A DNA stretch of 64,000 bases. It comes from Costus lasius (Eukaryota; Streptophyta; Magnoliopsida; Zingiberales; Costaceae). The stretch's first letter is position 1, and each line of letters begins with the position of its first letter. Below the pieces are notes generated by a model that worked only from the letters and a program-made list of their open reading frames with translations, made no database searches and was not told where the DNA came from. The stretch spans positions 31,883,565-31,947,564 of the forward strand of contig CM050451.1 in NCBI GenBank assembly GCA_027563935.2, in the 5' to 3' direction. Below, in pieces: positions 11,780-24,571 of this stretch. The translations under genes were made by a program, and so were the position numbers.

Positions 11780-13034
11780 CATGCGGTTCAAGCATGTAAT
11801 ATGATTGCTTGGTATATTTTGTGATCCTTGGTTGCGCATTTACATGTATGCTTAGATCTTGTTGACATGCGAAACTTACATGTTATTTCTTCATGCGAAA
11901 GTAAGATGTTTACCTTATGTTGGCGCATGTTGTTTGTTCATCTTGTCGCATGTCTTGTGTTGGCGCTTAGTTCATGTTATTTTATCAAAAACCTAACATG
12001 CGCGCCTATGACTAGATCTAAGTGGCGCCTACTATAAACCCTTAGATGGGTTGATGGGGTTGAAGTCACCTCTAGGTTAGATCCAATAGTCTGATCAGAC
12101 CATCTGACAGCCGAGATGGATCGACCAGATGGCACCTGTGCGCAAGCACGAGGTGGCTATAGGTCGATTGCATCTTAGGCGTGTAGCGAGGTCTGGTTGA
12201 GACAACCATTGAACACACATGAGTTAGGCCCGGGGTCACACCCGCTTGCCAGACCTCATGAGGGTTGTTCAGCCCTTGGCGCATGCATGGTTGACCATTA
12301 GGTCAACTCGAGTCAGTTAGGACTTGGTGCATGCAAGGGGCAGAGGATCTGACTAGATGAATGAGTGGATCCCTATCAATGGACCATTGTAAGGTTGTAG
12401 GGCACATAGAAAATTAAAATTGATGCCAATGGGGTTTTCAAAATTTATTTTCTTTTAATTGGATCACATGTTGTTTGATGCCTATGCTTGTTTATTTATT
12501 CTTATGTGGGCTGCCCATGTTAAATGTGTGCTGTGCTGGGGCCTGCGTTCCTGGAATTAAACCTGTAAATTAATATTATTGTGATCTGTGAATCACTTTT
12601 TAATTAATTTATTGAATATTTGACCTGCGAGTCAAACTTGTCTAGATAGATCAAAATGTATTTTGATTAGACAAGAGCACAAAGGCACACATCCCAGAGG
12701 GGCATTCAGCTGGTGGCACACCTGAGGTGCTCTTGGCGCAAGGGCCCTGGGTTGGACCAGATGAGATGCTAAAGACCCAAGAAGAGCAAGTGAAGACTTA
12801 AGTATCTTAAGGTCTTACTTAGGCTATGGGCTTTTACCACATAAGATGCATGCTTTCTTTTATTGTTTAAATAAGTAGAACAGCATGATTTATTTATCTT
12901 CTGCTATAGCCATAGGATTTGCCTGATAGTAAGAAGATAAAAGACCGTTAAAATCCAAACGCTAAAATATCAAGCACGTAATGCCTTCTGACGCGAAACC
13001 TCACTGTTCTGACTATCGTTGGAGCCGTGTTGTA

Positions 13035-13047
13035 CCCACTCAGTGGG
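13035..13047 (+). other. leader stem-loop 1 (A2)
   Basis: CCCACTCAGTGGG, perfectly self-complementary around a central C; as RNA a five-pair stem with loop UCA. It is followed by CATCTATCTTCAG, which is also conserved in the leader of element B next to a different but still paired stem. Confidence 0.6.
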
Positions 13048-13243
13048 CACGTCCATCTATCTTCAGACGGTGCGGGATTTCACCTGCGTGTTACAGAGAA
13101 GGGATTTATCGCTTCTCGTTGCTCAGCATAGCACGTGGTGGTCCAGGGAGTAGGTCGGGTCAGCTTGACCATGTAGGCTACATATGTGGCGCATATGGTA
13201 GCGCATGGAGGCAGCCATCTGAGGGATCAGAGACTGTGTTGTA

Positions 13244-13256
13244 CCAACTCAGTTGG
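13244..13256 (+). other. leader stem-loop 2 (A2)
   Basis: CCAACTCAGTTGG, the same fold and loop as stem-loop 1 with a different stem. Both sit in the context TTGTAC...GCAC, so they look like a duplicated module. The same pair is in A1 (doubled by the leader duplication), A3 and A4. Confidence 0.6.
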
Positions 13257-13566
13257 CACAGTCTGCTGGATTGCCCAGGTGAAGGGGAATCGCACGGGTT
13301 GGCGATTGGCTGGGACAGCCTACCAGAAATTAGTGCTTGTCATCTCTGTGCATCTTATCTCGCCTGAGCGGGACGCGGAGACCAAGTATGAAATCTGGAT
13401 CCCATCTCACTAAAAGAGTTCCACTCTTTCGGGCTGTTTTGCTGGATTTTTCAGCCAGATAAAATAGTGAGAAAAAGAATCTTTCTTAAGTCCTGGATTG
13501 ATTCTATACATTGATACTGACCTTGCTGTTCTTGCATTGTTGTAGATTCCTGCAGCAACGAACACC

Positions 13567-16500
13567 ATGAGCTTCAATGTGCGATCCCTACTGGAAAGGG
13601 AGAAGTTTGCTGGGCCAAACTTCTCAGACTGGTTCGGACACCTTAAGATCGTTCTTAAGGCAGAGAGGAAACTGTATGTCCTCGAGACGGCTGTGCCGCC
13701 TCAACCCGCTGCGAACGCCGCAAGGGCGGTTCGTGATGCTTATGAAAAGCACGTCAATGATAGCATTGATGTCGCTTGCCTGATGCTAGCGTCTATGACG
13801 CCACCGCTGCAGTGTCAGCATGAGGATATGTCGGCTATAGAAATTATAGCGAACCTCAAGATGCTGTATGCTGCACAGGCGAGGACAGAACGCTATAATC
13901 TGACAAAGCTTTTCTTTCAGAGCAAACTGGCTGAAGGGAGCCCAGTGGGAGCTCACGTGCTCAAGATGATTGGGCACAAGGAGGCTCTGGAGAAACTGGG
14001 GCATACCATCAACCTGGAGCTTGCTGTAGACATTATTCTGCAGTCTCTCCCGCCCTCTTTCGATGCGTTCATTATTAATTTTAATATGAACAAGATCGAT
14101 TGTACTCCGGCAGAGCTGCTGAATATGCTCTTGACAACTGAGGAGACTCTGAAGGGAAAGCCTTCAACCTCTGTCTTAATGGTTCCTTCTAGGAACAAGA
14201 AGAAGGGGAAGAAGGGCAAAGCCCCTGTCAAGAACTACAGTAAGGCTCTGAAACAAAAGGTTAAGCGGTCGAAGGACAACAGGTGTTTCCACTGTGGCCA
14301 GCTGGGTCACTGGAAAAAGGACTGTAAAGCGCTCCAAGGAGATAAGAGGGGAAGCATCGCTTCTGGCTCAGGTATATATGTGACTGAGGTCATGTTATCT
14401 TCTTCTTCTATTTCATGGGTGTTGGACACTGCATGTGGAGTTCACATTTGTTCAAATGTACAGGAACTCAAGAGAAGAAGGCAGGTGGGACAGCATGAGG
14501 TAGACCTACGCGTTGGAAACGGGGCACGGGTTGCTGCTGTTGCTGTAGGAGACTATTTCATTTCTTTACCATCTGGCATTGTATTGGAATTAAACAATTG
14601 TTATTTTGTACCCAGTATAACCAAGAATATTATCTCTATTCCTGCTCTTGTCAGGAAAGGATTTGCCTTTGAATGCAATATTTCAAAGTGTGTACTTTCT
14701 CTTGATAATATTGTTTATGCTACTGGTTCAATTAACAATGGGTTATTCATGTTGGACATGGAATATTCTATACAAAACATTGATAATAAGAAAGCCAAGT
14801 ATGCTGAAGACAGCACCTTGTTATGGCATAGTCGTTTAGGCCATATTAACAAGAAGCGCATTAAGCGGTTGCATGATCATGGACTGCTGGGATCATTCTC
14901 CTATGAGGAGATTGATACATGCAAAGCTTGTTTGATGGGTAAAATGACGAAGTCACTTTTTCCTAACAAAGGTCAAAGGGCTTCAGGTTTACTTAACCTT
15001 ATACACAGTGATGTGTGTGGGCCGTTTAGTAAACATGCCAGAGGTGGCTATCAGTACTTCATTACATTTACTGATGATTTCAGTAGATATGGTTATGTCT
15101 ATCTAATGAGACATAAGAGTGAATCCTTTGACAAGTTCAAAGAGTTCAAGAATGAAGTACAGAATCAGCTAGGCCGAAATATCAAGGCACTTCGTTCTGA
15201 TCGAGGTGGAGAATACTTGAGTCATGCGTTTACTGACTATCTAAAAGAGTGTGGGATTATCTCACAGCTCACTCCGCCAGGAACACTGCAATGGAATGGT
15301 GTGTCCGAGAGGAGAAATAGAACGTTACTTGATATGGTTCGTTCTATGATGAGTCAGGCTACTCTTCCATATTCCTTTTGGGGATTTGCACTGGAAACAG
15401 CTGCAAAGGTACTAAACCGAGTGCCATCCAAGGCCGTTTCAAAGACGCCATATGAATTATGGTATGGGAAACAGCCGAGCTTGACATTTATCAGGATCTG
15501 GGGTTGCGAGGCTTATGTCAAAAAGCTCGCCTCTGGGAAACTGGAGAACAGATCTGAGAAATGTGTCTTTGTCGGTTACCCTAAGGAAACTAAGGGTTAT
15601 TATTTCTACGATCCCAAAGAGAACAAAGTATTTGTTGCTCGGACGGCCATATTTCTTGAGAAGGAGTTTCTTCTGCAAGAAGCCAGTGGGAGAGAAATAA
15701 AGCTGGATGAGAATCCAGAGGAAGGACAAAGTAGTCAAGCACAGTTGGATGAGCCTGAGCCGGTGGATCAGGTTATTGAACAACCTGAGGCTCAGATATC
15801 ACGGGAACCGCGAAGATCGGGAAGGATCCGTCGTCAGCCTGAGCGCTATGACGGAGTCTACATCATTGATAATGATGAACCCCTTACTTATGCGGATGCG
15901 GTCAGTGGACCGGAGTCAGCTAGATGGTTTGAAGCTATGCGAGCCGAGATGGACTCCATGTCAGATAACCAAGTCTGGGATTTGGTTGATCCGCCTCCGG
16001 GAGTAATCCCTATAGGCTGTAAATGGATCTTCAAGAAGAAGATTGACATGGATGGTAACGTGGTTACCTATAAAGGCAGGCTAGTAGCGAAAGGTTTCAA
16101 ACAAATCTACGGGATAGATTATGATGAAACTTTCTCTCCTGTAGCCATGTTCAAGTCTATTCGGATTCTTTTCGCGATAGCAGCATATTACGATTATGAG
16201 ATCTGGCAGATGGATGTGAAAACAGCTTTCCTTAATGGAAATCTGGATGAGGATGTGTATATGACACAACCTGAAGGTTTCACTAATCCATCAGATCGTC
16301 ATAAAATATGCAAACTAAAGAAGTCCATTTATGGACTGAAACAAGCATCTAGAAGCTGGAATATTCGTTTTGATGAATCAATCTCTGAGTTTGGTTTCAT
16401 CAAGAACGAGGATGACCCGTGTGTGTATAAGAGGTTTAGTGGAAGCGTGATTACATTCCTAGTCCTCTACGTCGATGACATCTTGATCATTGGAAATGAT

Positions 16501-17125
16501 ATTCCAGAAATGCATGCGGTTAAGGCATGGCTAAGGAAATGTTTCCAGATGAAAGATTTAGGAGAAGCAGCCTATGTATTAGGTGTGAAGATCTACAGGG
16601 ATAGATCTAAGAGGCTTCTCGGGCTGTGCCAGAGTACTTACATCGATAAAGTCCTGGAGAGATTCCATTTAGAGAATTCTAAAAGAGGATATCTTCCAGT
16701 CAGACATGGTCTGAATCTTTCGAAGAGTCAGTGTCCACAAACACAGACTGAGAAAGATGAAATGGACAATACGCCTTATGCTTCGGCTATTGGATCCATT
16801 ATGTATGCGATGTTGTGTACTCGCCCAGACGTCGCTTACGGGTTAAGCGTGACCAGTCGGTTCCAAAGTAATCCAGGTATGGCGCACTGGATTGCAGTCA
16901 AGAACATTATAAAATATCTGCGGAGGACCAAAGATATGTTCTTGATATATGGTGGTTAGGAAGAACTCAGTATAGAAGGATATACTGACGCTTCATTCCA
17001 GTCGGACCAGGATGATTTCCGATCGCAATCAGGCTATGTTTTTAGCTTGAATGGTGGAGCGGTGGTGTGGAAAAGTTTCAAACAGTCAACTGTTACTGAT
17101 TCCACAACAGAAGCCGAGTATGTTG
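13567..17125 (+). pseudogene. A2 gag-pol polyprotein (nonsense mutation; 3' end displaced by A3)
   Basis: Single-ORF Ty1/copia polyprotein. ATG 13567 is chosen because all full family members start there (MSFNVRSLLEREKF). Order: Gag; CCHC knuckle CFHCGQLGHWKKDC (residues 240-253); retropepsin with Asp287 in a D-T-A-C-G motif; integrase zinc site H421, H426, C452, C455 and catalytic D482, D545, E581 (35 residues between the last two); RT with D883 and YVDD (968-971); RNase H. A TAG at 16957-16959 replaces the CAG seen in other copies, just before RNase H. The frame continues to 17125, where A3 interrupts after EAEYV, and resumes at 26278. With both parts it spans 1295 codons including the stop. 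Confidence 0.96.
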
Positions 17126-18826
17126 TGTAGGAACCCCTAATCATAAGGGGGCAAAACCCTAAGCATGGCGCTAATGTAAAATATGCAAGCGGAAGCAAGG
17201 GTCGCAAGATCATTTGCATGCCATATGTTCAACTATAATCGATTGAATAGATTGAGATAAAAATCATACCAACGCCATATGCTTGGAAGTCGGCTTGGAT
17301 AAAGAGAACAAAGTAGATCTCCTCCACAAGTTCACACACAAGGTGAAGATGCTTACTCCTTGCGGTCTCTTGTGCTAGCAAGACACCCAAGCCTTCAAGT
17401 GTCGAATGGAAGGGGATGATGAACCTCTTGGCCGAGAGCTCCTCTTGCTCAACCTCTCCTTCTCTTCGTCAATCACCACCCAACCAAAGTCGAATGCGTT
17501 GAAGAGAAGAGCGCAAACGCATATGCGTTTTTGGCATTGAAGTGAGTGAAACCGGCCCTTGATGACTTTCCATAAATGGAAGCACATCAAGTCCATGCGC
17601 TCAACTCAACCCAAACGCATTATAGGATTGAACCATGCGTTCACCATTGTGAACCGGTTCAAGCCAAAATGTCAAATCGGCTTTGGTTCAACAAACCAAA
17701 CCGAAATAGCTCTAGCCACTTGGTCTAGACCAAATTGAACCCCCAAGGCTCATGATCTAACCATTCATCATCTGATGCCCTTGATCTCTCCGATCTAGCA
17801 TCACCTCTCTCGATCGAAGCTTACCGATCTCAAGTCCTAATCAATCAAACATGATCAGACCAGATCTCACTTACAATCAGAGATTAAATCCCTTTAATCT
17901 GAACTCAAAGAATCCAGTCCATACGATCTGACTCAAGTAAGCCATATCACCAAATTGTGCGACCCTGAGGGTTTCCTCTAAATGTCGGTAACGATAACTT
18001 ACGTTATCACGATCAGTGAGGGGTATCTAGCAACACATCACTGTCTCCCGATATAAAGGAAAGAGTCTTCCAAGACTACTCCCAAACCATAGCACAAGTG
18101 TGACTCAATTCACAAGGCATACATGTGTCCTTTGCCACTGGATGTTCTTATTGGACAAGCGGGTCAAGCTTGTAACTCCAATACGATGAGCATGATTAGA
18201 TCAGATGCACATAGTCATCTGGGTATGGCCATACACTATCTCAATCATCTCATATAGGGGGGCCCTTAGAACACCACACTCCTTAAACAAGGAGACGGCA
18301 ATCCTTTATCTATCACTAGTGCCCTAACCTGATTCAAGCTCACCATCCAAGATAGTCTATAATCATTATATTTCAAATGATATTGAACTACCTCAAAACA
18401 ATGACAATCATCATTTAGAAACACAAGTGATCTCAAGTCAAAGGACATGTGCCACTTGCTGCTTACAGGGATCATTCACATTGTGACAAGCAATGCAATA
18501 TCCCAGTAGGGTCTGTCCAGTACATCCAATGTACCCATGAGTCTACATCTTATTCCATGCTCGAAGCATCCTATAAGATTAGCACTCATATTAGTCTCCA
18601 TCATATCAAGGCTGTCTCATGTTCACCAAGATATCTCGACTAAGGACATATAGCCTGTCAGCCTAGCTGAACAGCTTTGAGACATTATTCAGAAGTACAC
18701 TTATTACAGCAGACAAGGTAACAACCTGAATAACAACCATGCCTTATTATAAACTTAAGAGTTTATTACATGATACTTATACAATCCCAAGGCCTCAAAC
18801 ATTAGCCTTAAGGGCATACCCCAACA
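17126..18826 (-). repeat. A3 3' LTR
   Basis: Begins TGTAGGAACCCC and ends CCCCAACA on the plus strand; apparently identical to 24572-26272. The hairpin sequence GATAACTTACGTTATC is at 17993-18008. Confidence 0.94.
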
Positions 18827-18842
18827 ATCTCCCACTTGCACT
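18827..18842 (-). promoter_or_regulatory. A3 polypurine tract
   Basis: Same AGTGCAAGTGGGAGAT tract in element sense, abutting the 3' LTR. Confidence 0.85.
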
Positions 18843-18846
18843 TAAT

Positions 18847-21800
18847 CTAATGGTTGAGAAATCTCAAACCCATATTATTACAGTGCTTCTCATGCTTCTG
18901 CTGCGCCAGAGGCTTGGTAAGCGGGTCTGCCAGATTGTCATCTGTATGAACCTTGCAAATCTTGATCTCGCCTCGATCAATGATCTCCCGGATCAAGTGA
19001 AAACGTCTCTGTATGTGCTTGGACTTCTGGTGCGACCGTGGTTCCTTTGCTTGTGCTATAGCACCAGTGTTATCACAGAAGATAACCAAAGGTTCTGCAC
19101 TCGAAGGAACGACACCAAGTTCTCTCACGAACTTACGAATCCACACTGCCTCCTTGGATGCTTCCGAGGCTGCAACATACTCGGCTTCTGTTGTGGAATC
19201 AGCAACAGTTGACTGTTTGAAGCTCTTCCACACCACTGCTCCACCATTCAAGCTAAAAACATAGCCTGATTGCGATCGGAAATCATCCTGGTCCGACTGG
19301 AACGAAGCGTCAGTATATCCCTCTATACTGAGTTCTTCCTGACCACCATATATCAAGAACATATCTTTGGTCCTCCGCAGATATTTTAAGATGTTCTTGA
19401 CTGCAATCCAGTGCGCCAATCCTGGATTACTTTGGAATCGACTGGTCACGCTTAACCCGTAAGCGACGTCTGGGCGAGTACACAACATCGCATACATAAT
19501 GGACCCAATAGCCGAAGCATAAGGCGTATTGTCCATTTCATCTTTCTCAGTCTGTGTTTGTGGACACTGACTCTTTGAAAGATTCAGACCATGTCTGACT
19601 GGAAGATATCCACGTTTAGAATTCTCTAAATGGAATCTCTCCAGGACTTTATCGATGTAAGTACTCTGGCACAGCCCGAGAAGCCTCTTAGATCTATCCC
19701 GGTAGATCTTGACACCTAATACATAGGCTGCTTCTCCTAGATCTTTCATCTGGAAACATTTTCCTAACCATGCCTTAACAGCATGCAGTTCAGGAATATC
19801 ATTTCCAATGATCAAGATATCATCGACGTAGAGGATTAGGAATGTAATCACGCTCCCACTAAACCTCTTATATACACACGGGTCATCTTCGTTCTTGATG
19901 AAACCAAACTCAGAGATTGATTCATCAAAACGAATATTCCAGCTTCTTGATGCTTGTTTAAGTCCATAAATGGACTTCTTTAACTTGCATATTTTATGAC
20001 GATCTGCTGGATTAGTGAAACCTTCCGGTTGTGTCATATACACATCCTCATCCAGATTTCCATTAAGGAAAGCTGTCTTCACATCCATTTGCCAGATCTC
20101 ATAGTCGTAATATGCTGCTATCGCGAAAAGAATCCGAATAGACTTAAACATGGCTACAGGAGAGAAAGTTTCATCATAATCTATCCCGTAGATTTGTTTG
20201 AAACCTTTCGCAACTAGCCTGCCTTTATAGGTAACCACGTTACCGTCCATGTCAATCTTCTTTTTGAAGATCCATTTACAGCCTATAGGGATTACTCCCG
20301 GAGGCGGATCAACCAAATCCCAGACTTGGTTATCTGACATGGAGTCCATCTCGGCTCGCATAGCTTCAAGCCATCTAGCTGATTCCGGTCCACTGACCGC
20401 ATCCGCATAAGTTAGGGGTTCATCATTATCAATGATGTAGACTCCGTCATAGCGCTCAGGCTGTCGACGGATCCTACCCGATCTTCGCGGTTCCCGTGAT
20501 ATCTGAGCCTCAGGTTGTTCAGTAACCTGATTACCAGCTCAGGCACATCCAACTCTGCTTGACTACTTTGTCCTTCCTCTGAATTCTCATCCAGCTTTAT
20601 TTCTCTCCCACTGGCCTCTTGCAGAAGAAACTCCTTCTCAAGAAATATGGCCGTCCGAGCAACAAAAACCTTGTTCTCTTTGGGATCGTAGAAATAATAA
20701 CCCTTAGTTTCCTTAGGGTAACCGACAAAGATACATTTCTCAGATCTGCTCTCCAGTTTCCCAGAGGCGAGCTTTTTGACATAAGCCTCGCAACCCCAGA
20801 TCCTGATAAATGTCAAGCTAGGCTGTTTTCCATACCATAACTCATATGGCGTCTTTAAAACTGCCTTGGATGGCACTCGGTTTAGTACCTTTGCAGCTGT
20901 TTCCAGTGCAAAACCCCAAAAGGAATATGGAAGAGTGGCCTGACTCATCATAGAACGAACCATGTCTAGTAACGTTCTATTTCTCCTCTCGGACACACCA
21001 TTCCATTGCGGTGTTCCTGGCGGAGTGAGCTGTGAGATAATCCCACACTCCTTCAGATAGTCAGTAAATCCATGACTCAGGTATTCACCACCTCGATCAG
21101 AACGAAGTGCCTTGATATTTCGGCCTAGCTGATTTTGTACTTCATTTTTGAACTCTTTGAATTTGTCAAAAGATTCACTTTTATGTCTCATTATATAGAC
21201 ATACCCATACCTACTGAAATCATCAGTAAAGGTAATGAAGTACTGATAGCCACCTCTGGCATGTTTACTAAAAGGCCCACACACATCACTGTGTATAAGG
21301 TCAAGTAAACCCGAAGCCCTTTGACCTTTGTGAGGAAAAGGAGACTTCGTCATTTTACCCATCAAACAAGCTTTGCATGTATCAATCTCCTCATAGGAGA
21401 ATGATCCCAGCAGTCCATGTTCATGCAACCGCTTAATGCGCTTCTCGTTTATATGGCCTAAACGACTATGCCATAACAAGGTGCTGTCATCAGCATACTT
21501 GGCTTTCTTATTATCAATGTTTTGTATAGAATTTTCCATGTCCAACATGTATAACCCATTGTTAATTGAACCAGTTGCATACACAATATTATCATGAGAT
21601 AAAACACACTTTGAAATATTGCATTCAAAGGCAAATCCTTTCCTGACAAGAGCAGGAATAGAGATAATATTCTTGGTAATACTCGGTACAAAATAACAAT
21701 TGTTTAATTCTAATACAACGCCAGATGGTAAAGAAATGAAATAGTCTCCTACAGCAACAGCAGCAACCCGTGCCCCGTTTCCAACTCGTAGGTCTACCTC

Positions 21801-22730
21801 ATGCTGTCCCACCTGCCTTCTTCTCTTGAGTTCCTGCACATTTGAACAAATGTGAACTCCACATGTAGTGTCCAACACCCATGATATAGTAGAAGAAGAT
21901 AACATGACCTCAGTCACATATATACCTGAGCCAGAAGCGATGCTTCCCCTCTTATCTCCTTGGAGCGCTTTACAGTCCTTTTTCCAGTGACCCAGCTGGC
22001 CACAGTGGAAACACCTGTTGTCCTTCGACCGCTTCACCTTCTGTTTCAGGGCCTTGCTGTAATTCTTGATAGGGGCCTTGCCCTTCTTCCCCTTCTTCTT
22101 GTTCCTAGAAGGAACCATCAAGACAGAGGTTGAAGGCTTACCCTTCAGAGTTTCCTCAGTGGTCAAGAGCATATTCAGCAGCTCTGCCGGCGTACAATCG
22201 ATCTTGTTCATATTAAAGTTAATAATGAACTCATCGAAAGAGGGCGGAAGAGACTGCAGAATAATGTCCACAGCAAGCTCCTGGTTGACGGTATGCCCCA
22301 GTTTCTCTAGAGCCTCCTTGTGCCCAATCATCTTGAGCACGTGAGCTCCCACTGGGCTCCCCTCAGCCAGTTTGCTCTGAAAGAAGAGCTTCGTCAGATT
22401 ATAGCGCTCAGTCCTCGCCTGTGCAGCATATAGCATCTTGAGGTTCGCTATAATTTCTATAGCCGACATATCCTCATGCTGACGCTGCAGTGGTGGCGTC
22501 ATAGACGCTAGCATCAGGCAAGCGACATCAATGCTATCATTGACGTGCTTTTCGTAGGCTTCCCGAACCGCCCTTGCGGCGTTCGGAGCGGGCTGCGGCG
22601 GTATCGCCGTCTCGAGGACATACAGTTTCCTCTCTGCCTTAAGAACAATCTTAAGGTGTCCGAACCAGTCAGAGAAGTTCGGCCCAGCAAACTTCTCCCT
22701 TTCTAGTAGGGATCGCACATTGAAGCTCAT
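18847..22730 (-). pseudogene. A3 gag-pol polyprotein (single 1-bp frameshift)
   Basis: Complete copia polyprotein except for one lesion. ATG at 22730. The first frame carries Gag, the CCHC knuckle, retropepsin (here D-T-T-C-G), the integrase HHCC and D,D35E motifs, and runs past the integrase into a shifted tail ending near 20412. A 1-bp deletion near 20527-20535, in the variable linker between integrase and RT, moves RT (QMDVKTAFLNG, YVDD) and RNase H (GYTDASF, TEAEYV, CDNTGA) to the next frame, which ends at 18847. Adding the missing base gives 1295 codons, equal to A2. A natural frameshift signal is unlikely because the other copies are in frame here. Confidence 0.95.
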
Positions 22731-24557
22731 GGTGTTCGTTGCTGCAGGAATCTACAACAAGCAAGAACAGCAAGGTCAGTATCAATGTTTCAGAATCAAT
22801 CCAGGACTTAAGAAAGATTCTTTTCTCACTATTTTGTCTGACTGAAAAATCCAGTAAACAGTCCGAAAGAGTAAACACTCTTTTAGTGAGATGGGATCCA
22901 GATTTCATACTTGGTCTCCGCGTCCCGCTCAGGCGAGATAAGATGCACAGAGATGACAAGCACTAGTTTCTGGTAGGCTGTCCCAGCCAATCGCCAACCC
23001 GTGCGATTCCCCTTCATCTTGGCAATCCAGCAGACTGTGCCAACTGAGTTGGTGCAACACAGTCTCTGATCCCAGAGATGGCTGCCTCCATGTGCTACCA
23101 TATGTAGTCTACATGGTCAAGCTGACCTGACCTACTCCCTGGACCACCACGTGCTATGCTGAGCAACGAGAGGGGATAAATCCCAACTCTGTAACACGCA
23201 GGTGAAATCCAGCACCGTCTGAAGATAGATGGACGTGCCCACTGAGTGGGTTCAACACGGCTCCAACGATAGTCAGAAAGGTGAGGTTTCGCGTCAGAAG
23301 GCTTACGAGCTTGATATGTTAGCGTTGGATTTTAACGGTCTTTTATCTTCTTACTATCAGGCATGTCCTATGGCTATAGCAGAAGATAAACATAAATATG
23401 CAATTCTAATTATTAGCAATAAGTAGAAAGCATGATCTTATGTGGTAAAAGCCCATGAACCCTAGTAAGACCTTAATATAACTTAAGTCTTCACTTGAGC
23501 TTCATTGCATCTCATCTGGTCCAACCCAGTGCCCTAGCGCCAAGAGCACCTCAGGTGCACCACCAGGTGAATGCCCCTCTTGGATGTGTGCCTTTGTTCT
23601 TGTCTAATCAAAGTACATTTGATCTATCTAGACAAGGTTGACTCGCAGGTCAACAACATATTATAAATTAAGTACAATGTGATTCGCAGATCACAAATTA
23701 ATTTACAATTTTTAAGTCCAGGCACGCAGGCCCCAGCACAGCACACAATTGGGCAACCCACATAAGACTAAATAAACAAGCATATGGTTCAATCAACATG
23801 TGATCCAATCATCTTGAAATTAAAAGTTTTGAAAACCCCATGGCATCAATTTTAATTTCCTTATGAGCCCTACAACCTTACAATGGTCCATTGATGGGGA
23901 TCCACTCATCCATCTAGTTAGATCCTTTGCCCTTGCATGCACCGAGTCCTAACTGACCCGAGTTGACCTAATGGTCAACCATGCATGCGCCAAGGGCTGA
24001 ACTACCCCCATGAGTTTTGGCAAGCGGGTGTGACCCCGGGCCTAACTCAAGTGTGTTCAGTAGTGTCTCAACCAGACCTCGCTACACGCCCTAGATGCAG
24101 TCAACCTATAGCCACCTTGTGCTTGCGCATAGGTGCTATCAGGTTAACCCATCTGAGCTGTCAGATGGTCTGATCAGACTTGGATCTAACCTAGTGGTGA
24201 CTTCAACCTCATCAACCCATCTAAGGGTTTAATGTAGTGGCACCTTAGATCTAATCAAGCGCGCAAGATGTAAGTTTTAGAAAAACCTTAGAACATGCGC
24301 AATCATACAAACAAACAACATGCTTGCATATAACCCTTAGATCTAAGGGGGTCCCCTTCAAGGGGGAGCACAAACTTTAGGGGGTCCCCTTCAAGGGGGA
24401 GCGCATACTTCATATAAGCAAAGCATGATACAAGCGCAACTTCATGTAAGCAAAGCATGATACAAGCGCAACTTCATGTAAGCAAAGCATGCCTCAAGTA
24501 AAAGTAAGCGCAACATGAGGATCACATCAGCAAACATAATAGCATGCATAGAGCCAA
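22731..24557 (-). other. A3 untranslated leader
   Basis: About 1.8 kb, homologous to the A2 leader, with the same two stem-loops and acceptor-like site before the ATG. At the position of the A1/A4 tRNA-like insert it has a single copy of the flanking GGCAT-type word (near 23572), that is, an empty site. A short doubled phrase around 24344-24400 (GTCCCCTTCAAGGGGGAGC) copies LTR-end sequence. Confidence 0.75.
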
Positions 24558-24569
24558 CCTCTGATACCA
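24558..24569 (-). promoter_or_regulatory. A3 primer binding site
   Basis: In element sense TGGTATCAGAGG, two bases after the 5' LTR. The last base differs from the usual C. Confidence 0.9.
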
Positions 24570-24571
24570 AT

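Larger units (their letters stand above)
11780..13566 (+). other. A2 untranslated leader (about 1.8 kb)
   Basis: Long non-coding leader with many upstream ATGs and no conserved ORF. It is conserved across family A and partly with element B. It holds two short stem-loops (13035-13047 and 13244-13256), a conserved GTAAGG (GT at 12389-12390) and a splice-acceptor-like segment (TACTGAC at 13515-13521, pyrimidine-rich stretch, TTGTTGTAG ending at 13545) 21 bases before the gag ATG. It lacks the tRNA-like insert found in A1 and A4. Confidence 0.75.

Noticed and set aside
20412..20540. Programmed frameshift between integrase and RT in A3
   Set aside because: A1, A2, A4 and A5 are in frame at this place, so a private 1-bp deletion is the simpler reading.
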